Shown piece by piece: positions 60,017 through 64,000 of a stretch of 64,000 bases of DNA. The stretch lies in assembly GCA_012729115.1 (NCBI GenBank), contig JAAYDR010000045.1, positions 1-64,000 of the forward strand. Direction: 5' to 3'. Numbering within the stretch: the stretch's first letter is position 1; every line of letters starts with the position of its first letter. Position numbers and translations under genes: made by a program. The notes below the pieces were generated by a model. That model did no database searches and was not told where the DNA came from. It saw only the letters and a list, made by a program, of their open reading frames with translations. This DNA is from Clostridiales bacterium (GTDB lineage Bacteria > Bacillota > Clostridia > Christensenellales > Aristaeellaceae).

Positions 60017-61747
60017 TCATTTGCTTGTATACAAGACAACGAATCCATACGCCGTCAGTATACCACAATCATAATTCTCCGACCACAGGATTTTCCCATT
60101 GACGGCGATGCTTCGGGGTGTATCGGAACGGTTCATGAAGATGCTGATGGTGCATTGGTCAAGTTCACGGACATAGTGATATAAACCGCCGTTTGATTCA
60201 GCGAAGATCATGCGAAAGCTGCCGTGTCGGAGCACTGCATGTTCCTGTCTGATCGCAATCGCTTTTTGATAGAAGAATTGTATCTCGCTGTTTTCATTCT
60301 CCCAGGGCATGGGGTGACGATACTCTTCCTCCAGTACACCGGTCATGCCTTTTTCATCGCCGTAAAAAACACAGGGCATTCCGACAAATGTCATCTGGAA
60401 CAGAACCGCCAGTTTCATTTTCCGGAGGTCACCCTTGCACAGCGAGAAGAAACGGCTGACGTCATGACTGTCCAGCAAATTGAGCTGACCGTACGTTACC
60501 TGTCTTCGATAGCGCATGAGCATATCTGTTGCGCGGCTGTTGAATGACTGAGCATCGATGTCCTCCAGCGCAAAAAATTTGTAGCAATGGCGACGGAAGT
60601 CATAGTTCATTGTGCCGTCAAACATACTTCCATCCAGCCAATGGGACGCGGTTTCCCACACCTCTCCAAGGAGGGCACAGTCAGGCTTGACAGTTTTCAC
60701 CGCACATCGGAAAGCCCGCCAGAAGCTATCGTTGACTTCATTGGCCACATCCAAACGCCAGCCGTCGATGTCGTATTCCTTCACCCAATGGACGCCGACT
60801 TGGCAGAAGTAGTCCTGTACGGCAGGGTGATCGGTTGCCAGTTTGGGCATCATGCGTTCGTACCCAAAGCATTCGTACCCGGGATAGTCATCTGTGCTGT
60901 CCGGCACGATCACCGGATCTTCCAAATGGAAGAACCAATCCCAGTATGCAGAGGATTTGCCTTTCTCCACCACATCCCGAAAAGCATAGAATTTCCATCC
61001 GCAATGGTTGAACACACCATCAATCATCACGCGGATGCCCATGCTGTGCGCGATTTGTACCAATGCGCTGAAATCATCATTTGTTCCCAACGCAGGATCA
61101 ATATGGAAGTAGTCGATTAAATCATACTTGTGATATGCGCCGGCTGCAAAAATGGGGTTCATGTAAATGCAATTGAAACCCATCTCTTTGATGTAGGGCA
61201 GATTTTCTGTGATTCCGCGAATGGTTCCGCCATGCTTACTTGAGACAGCTTGACCTTGCCACGTTTTATCCAAAGGCACTCCTGTAATCATCCCTTTTGC
61301 TGTGGCAAAGCTGTCTGGGAATATGTTATACACGATGGCGTCCTGCATCCATGCAGGAACGACAGTGCGATCTGCACGATGATTGTATGGCAACTGGAAA
61401 TACTCCGACCGGTCATCCGTCAAATCATCATAAAACTGATCACCGTAATACAGTGTGGTTTCGTCCTGTTGATCTGTCAGTTTAAAACCATAGCAAATCC
61501 GCTTGATGGTTGTTTCCAGCGTTATCTCCCACCAGTCAAACAGCTTGTCCTCGCATACGTTCTCCATGTCAAGGCAGAAGTAATCAACCGGCGTGCGGCG
61601 GCAGGCTCTGTCACCGTATATCAGTGTGCAGCTTTTCAGGTCATCGCGTCCTGCGCGTAAACGGAAAACCACATGGGATTCATCCAGGCCAAAGGCATAT
61701 TGGGACATGGGTATATGAAGAATGGCTTGTTGATTCATGTTGGTCAT
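60017..61747 (-). CDS. GH13 alpha-amylase family hydrolase (neopullulanase/cyclomaltodextrinase-like)
   Basis: 576 residues from ATG 61747, which overlaps the permease stop (ATGA); ATG 61738 with AAAGGA is an alternative. No signal peptide, so cytoplasmic. An N-terminal beta domain (about 1-125) precedes the GH13 barrel: AIVYNIFPDSFA, IMIDGVFNHCG-type region I, GWRLDVANEV (nucleophile Asp), ALLGEVWETASHW (acid Glu) and LLDSHDVSRFF (third Asp). The beta domain and GGTIRGITENLPYIKEMGFN match neopullulanase/maltogenic amylases. It would hydrolyse imported maltooligosaccharides, cyclodextrins or pullulan pieces. Confidence 0.92.
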   Translation of the reverse strand: MTNMNQQAILHIPMSQYAFGLDESHVVFRLRAGRDDLKSCTLIYGDRACRRTPVDYFCLDMENVCEDKLFDWWEITLETTIKRICYGFKLTDQQDETTLYYGDQFYDDLTDDRSEYFQLPYNHRADRTVVPAWMQDAIVYNIFPDSFATAKGMITGVPLDKTWQGQAVSSKHGGTIRGITENLPYIKEMGFNCIYMNPIFAAGAYHKYDLIDYFHIDPALGTNDDFSALVQIAHSMGIRVMIDGVFNHCGWKFYAFRDVVEKGKSSAYWDWFFHLEDPVIVPDSTDDYPGYECFGYERMMPKLATDHPAVQDYFCQVGVHWVKEYDIDGWRLDVANEVNDSFWRAFRCAVKTVKPDCALLGEVWETASHWLDGSMFDGTMNYDFRRHCYKFFALEDIDAQSFNSRATDMLMRYRRQVTYGQLNLLDSHDVSRFFSLCKGDLRKMKLAVLFQMTFVGMPCVFYGDEKGMTGVLEEEYRHPMPWENENSEIQFFYQKAIAIRQEHAVLRHGSFRMIFAESNGGLYHYVRELDQCTISIFMNRSDTPRSIAVNGKILWSENYDCGILTAYGFVVLYTSK

Positions 61748-62589
61748 CCTTTCACTCCACCCGATGTCAGGCCGGAGATCATGTGTTTCTGGGACAGGAA
61801 GAAAAAGATCAGCACCGGGAAGCTCACAACCAGTGACGCAGCAGCAAACACGGGCCATGACCCGCTGGTTTCGGTCGCCTGCAGCGAGTAAAGGCCCGAC
61901 GCCAGTGTCATCCGGTCTGACCCGGTTAGAAAGTTAATGGAAAAGATGTATTCATTCCAAACAAAGTTGGCGATCATCACACCGGTCACTATCAGCGTAG
62001 GCCGTGCCAGCGGCAGAACGATTTTTGTGACGATGTTGAAATCGCTGCAGCCATCGATGCGCCCCGCTTCTTCGATCTCTACGGGGATGGCGGAAAAGTA
62101 TCCCTTCATGTTGAGCACCGCAAACACCGACATCGTACCTGCATAAATGATGATCAAGCCAATATGCGTATTGATCAGACCCAGTGTGCTCATGAGCTTG
62201 TAGATGGCAAACATGGATAGGATTGATGGGAAGGAGTACAGAAGCAGCAGGATACGCAGCACCGCTTTTCGTCCGGCAAAGCGCTTGCGGGATAACACAT
62301 ATGCCGCAGGAACTGCTGCCGACATGGCGACAATCATGGTTGTTGCCGTCAGCAGCAAAGTGTTGGAAAACCATAGCAGTACAGGCTCGCTGGTGAATAC
62401 TTTCCGGTAATGTCCCAGCGTGAACTCCTTGGGAATGAATGAAAAGTTGGACGAGAGTAAGCTGCCCTTTGCATCCAGGGAAACAGACAGCGCATACAGA
62501 ATCGGCAATAGAGCCAGAAAACAGCAGCCAATGAAGAACAGATTGATGAGCATCCCACCGGCGAATCGTTTGAATGATCTTTTCTTCAT
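61744..62589 (-). CDS. sugar ABC transporter permease, MalG-like
   Basis: 281 residues with six TM helices and EAA loop EEAGRIDGCSDFNIVTKIVL. The start has GGMLINLFFIGCCFLALLPI and the ending has FVWNEYIFSINFLTGSDRMT. It overlaps the MalF-like gene upstream and the GH13 gene downstream by 4 bases each, a coupled transport-hydrolysis unit. Confidence 0.94.
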   Translation of the reverse strand: MKKRSFKRFAGGMLINLFFIGCCFLALLPILYALSVSLDAKGSLLSSNFSFIPKEFTLGHYRKVFTSEPVLLWFSNTLLLTATTMIVAMSAAVPAAYVLSRKRFAGRKAVLRILLLLYSFPSILSMFAIYKLMSTLGLINTHIGLIIIYAGTMSVFAVLNMKGYFSAIPVEIEEAGRIDGCSDFNIVTKIVLPLARPTLIVTGVMIANFVWNEYIFSINFLTGSDRMTLASGLYSLQATETSGSWPVFAAASLVVSFPVLIFFFLSQKHMISGLTSGGVKG

Positions 62590-63503
62590 GCGTTCACCTC
62601 CCTGGTGCGCCTGTTGGTCAGCTGTGCGAAGACGATCAGCAGCACAAAGATCATGATGGAAATCGCTGAAGAGTAACCATAGTTGTTTGCAATGAATGCA
62701 TTCTCATAGGCGTAGGTAATGATCGTATGAATATGTGCGCCGGTCTGGGAACCAACCTGCTGGGTCATCAGGTAGATAACGTCAAACTGCTTAAAGGTGG
62801 TGAACAGCGTGATCATCACCGAAGGCCCTATGATGGGCTTCAGGCAGGGCAGGGTGATGGAAACTGCCTGCTGCAAGGGCGTTGCACCGTCCAGGATGGC
62901 AGATTCATAGTAGCTGCGATCGATGCTCTTGAGACCGCCGTCCATAATCATGATCATAAACGGAAGTGCCAGCCACAAGTTCACAACCGTGCAGCACAGG
63001 AAGGCACTCAGATCGTTTTGAAGCCAGCGTACTGTCAAACCGGACAAGGCTTCCATCCATTGTGTCAGAAGACCAAACTGGCTGTTGAACATGCCGATTT
63101 TCCACAACAGGATGCTGACATAACCTGGCATAGCCCATGGAAACATCAGGACAGTCTTATATACATTCCTCAAGGGCAGATGACGGATATTGAGCAGATT
63201 GGCAATCAGGAAAGCGATCACCAACTGCAGCGCCATGTTTACGCCCGTCCAGAGGACGGTCATCAGCAGTGCCGATAAAAAACCGGAATCAAACACAAGC
63301 ACCGCACGCTCGTAATTGCGCAGACCGATGATTTCGAAATCAAACCAGTGATAGGTGTTCATGTTGGTGAGTGAGATGTATCCGGTATACAAGATCGGGA
63401 ACACCACGATCAGAGAGATTAAAATCAGCGAAGGCGCGGATACCAGATATGCTATGGCTGTCTGCCTGCCTCTTCTCTGCTTGGGTGAAGCTTTTCTCAT
63501 CAT
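62586..63503 (-). CDS. sugar ABC transporter permease, MalF-like
   Basis: 305 residues, six TM helices. AIAYLVSAPSLILISLIVVF and PILYTGYISLTNMNTYHWFD begin the protein. The EAA loop is YYESAILDGATPLQQAVSIT. LMFPWAMPGYVSILLWKIGM is typical of MalF/UgpA permeases. It overlaps the binding-protein stop and the MalG-like start by 4 bases. Confidence 0.94.
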   Translation of the reverse strand: MMRKASPKQRRGRQTAIAYLVSAPSLILISLIVVFPILYTGYISLTNMNTYHWFDFEIIGLRNYERAVLVFDSGFLSALLMTVLWTGVNMALQLVIAFLIANLLNIRHLPLRNVYKTVLMFPWAMPGYVSILLWKIGMFNSQFGLLTQWMEALSGLTVRWLQNDLSAFLCCTVVNLWLALPFMIMIMDGGLKSIDRSYYESAILDGATPLQQAVSITLPCLKPIIGPSVMITLFTTFKQFDVIYLMTQQVGSQTGAHIHTIITYAYENAFIANNYGYSSAISIMIFVLLIVFAQLTNRRTREVNA

Positions 63504-64000
63504 TTCATTGCCTCAATCAGTTCCAGTGCCTTCTTCTGTGCATTGGATGCGGCAGTATCAACATCCTGCCCGCTCATGTTGACATTGGTCAGCAGATTGC
63601 CCGTTACCGTCCACATCACATCCATTTCGGGTATATTGGGCATGGGGATGGCGATTTCAGCCGTCTGTTTCATGGCCATAATCAGCGGATCACTTATAAC
63701 CTCTTCCAGGGTGTAGCAGCTTTCCACAGCAGGCGCGCAGCCGCTGACCTTGGCCAGTGCAACGCTGACTTCAGGTTTCATCAGCACTTCCAGCACTTTA
63801 ATGATACTGTCCTTGTTTTGCTGTATCTTCACCTTCAGCACATGAAGACCCTGAATGCCGGAATAGGGGGCCAGCGGCAGCCCGGTTTCATCCACCACTG
63901 GCATGGGCGCGATGCCCACATCGATTCCCGCTTCGCGAACAGTCGGGATAAACCACGGACCGGCGATGGTAGTGTGTGCCATGCCTTCTATAAAGAGCGT
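63500..64000 (-). CDS. extracellular sugar-binding protein (MalE-like), N-terminal part outside window
   Basis: The frame is open to the right edge; only the C-terminal ~166 residues are seen. TLFIEGMAHTTIAGPWFIPT and VGIAPMPVVDETGLPLAPYS, followed by GIQGLHVL, fit the C-lobe of maltose/trehalose-type binding proteins (MTIAGPW-like motif, P-x-P). The end DVDTAASNAQKKALELIEA is also characteristic. It is the first visible gene of the MalEFG-GH13-LacI series. Confidence 0.9.
   Translation of the reverse strand, partial: TLFIEGMAHTTIAGPWFIPTVREAGIDVGIAPMPVVDETGLPLAPYSGIQGLHVLKVKIQQNKDSIIKVLEVLMKPEVSVALAKVSGCAPAVESCYTLEEVISDPLIMAMKQTAEIAIPMPNIPEMDVMWTVTGNLLTNVNMSGQDVDTAASNAQKKALELIEAMK

Overview
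The window looks like chromosomal DNA of a Gram-positive bacterium of the Clostridia (Bacillota), inferred from gene content and signals rather than from a phylogenetic marker. Strong AGGAGG-type ribosome binding sites precede most genes. Sigma-A promoters (TTGACA-N17-TATAAT type) are easy to find. Typical Firmicute families are present: DegV, YitT, DUF3048, Sapep dipeptidase, DUF4349, AzlCD, MazF, LplBC-type sugar permeases. Base composition is moderately G+C rich for most of the window and visibly more A+T rich after the tRNA-Arg gene at 53.5 kb and in the TetR/ABC cassette at 29.8-31.9 kb. No phage, transposase, CRISPR array or rRNA was seen.

Layout. 1-2.6 kb: the end of a sugar-acid type operon, with a RuBisCO-like protein cut by the left edge, a class II aldolase-fold protein and a GntR/FadR regulator. 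2.7-4.65 kb: a DUF2974 lipase-like protein and an amidohydrolase, convergent. 4.7-7.3 kb: an ECF sigma factor with a probable autoregulated promoter, a DUF4349 membrane protein and a SIMPL protein. 7.6-13.6 kb: a secreted protein, a large zinc-ribbon/TM/helical-repeat protein, an acyltransferase-3 and an M29 aminopeptidase, then gap. 14.9-20.7 kb (minus strand): folate cyclo-ligase, dipeptidase, MalY-type PLP enzyme, RsmC-like methyltransferase, RsuA-type pseudouridine synthase and a membrane protein. 20.9-23.2 kb: DUF3048 and DegV. 23.5-29.6 kb: a Ca-type P-type ATPase, two small proteins, an EPSP-synthase homologue that has lost most catalytic residues, and RlmD. 29.8-31.9 kb: a TetR plus ABC exporter cassette.

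31.9-36.7 kb (minus strand): a compact, translationally coupled glycan operon of sugar-phosphate transferase, split transketolase, LicD and flippase. 37-45.7 kb: citrate synthase, AzlCD, uvrB, murA, a D-amino-acid aminotransferase, a MazF without a visible antitoxin, and YitT. 45.7-48.4 kb (minus strand): GNAT, YgjP-type metallopeptidase, esterase. 48.6-53.3 kb: a Gld-like ABC transporter operon with a DUF4340 protein. 53.45 kb: tRNA-Arg(ACG). 54.2-64 kb (minus strand): two carbohydrate ABC importers back to back. One is LplABC-like. The other is MalEFG-like with an intracellular-type GH13 alpha-glucosidase/amylase. A LacI and an AraC regulator lie between them, and there is no ATPase gene in either set.

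How the parts fit. The right 10 kb imports and hydrolyses alpha-glucan oligosaccharides under LacI/AraC control and must borrow an MsmX-type ATPase from elsewhere. murA, the D-amino-acid aminotransferase and the glycan operon serve the envelope. The ECF-DUF4349-SIMPL operon and the repeat protein are probably envelope or stress functions of unknown detail. The most unusual items are the degenerate EPSP-synthase homologue, the repeat-protein operon, the transketolase/LicD glycan operon, the RuBisCO-like/aldolase pair and the apparently antitoxin-less MazF. I found no single unmistakable new defence or mobile system.
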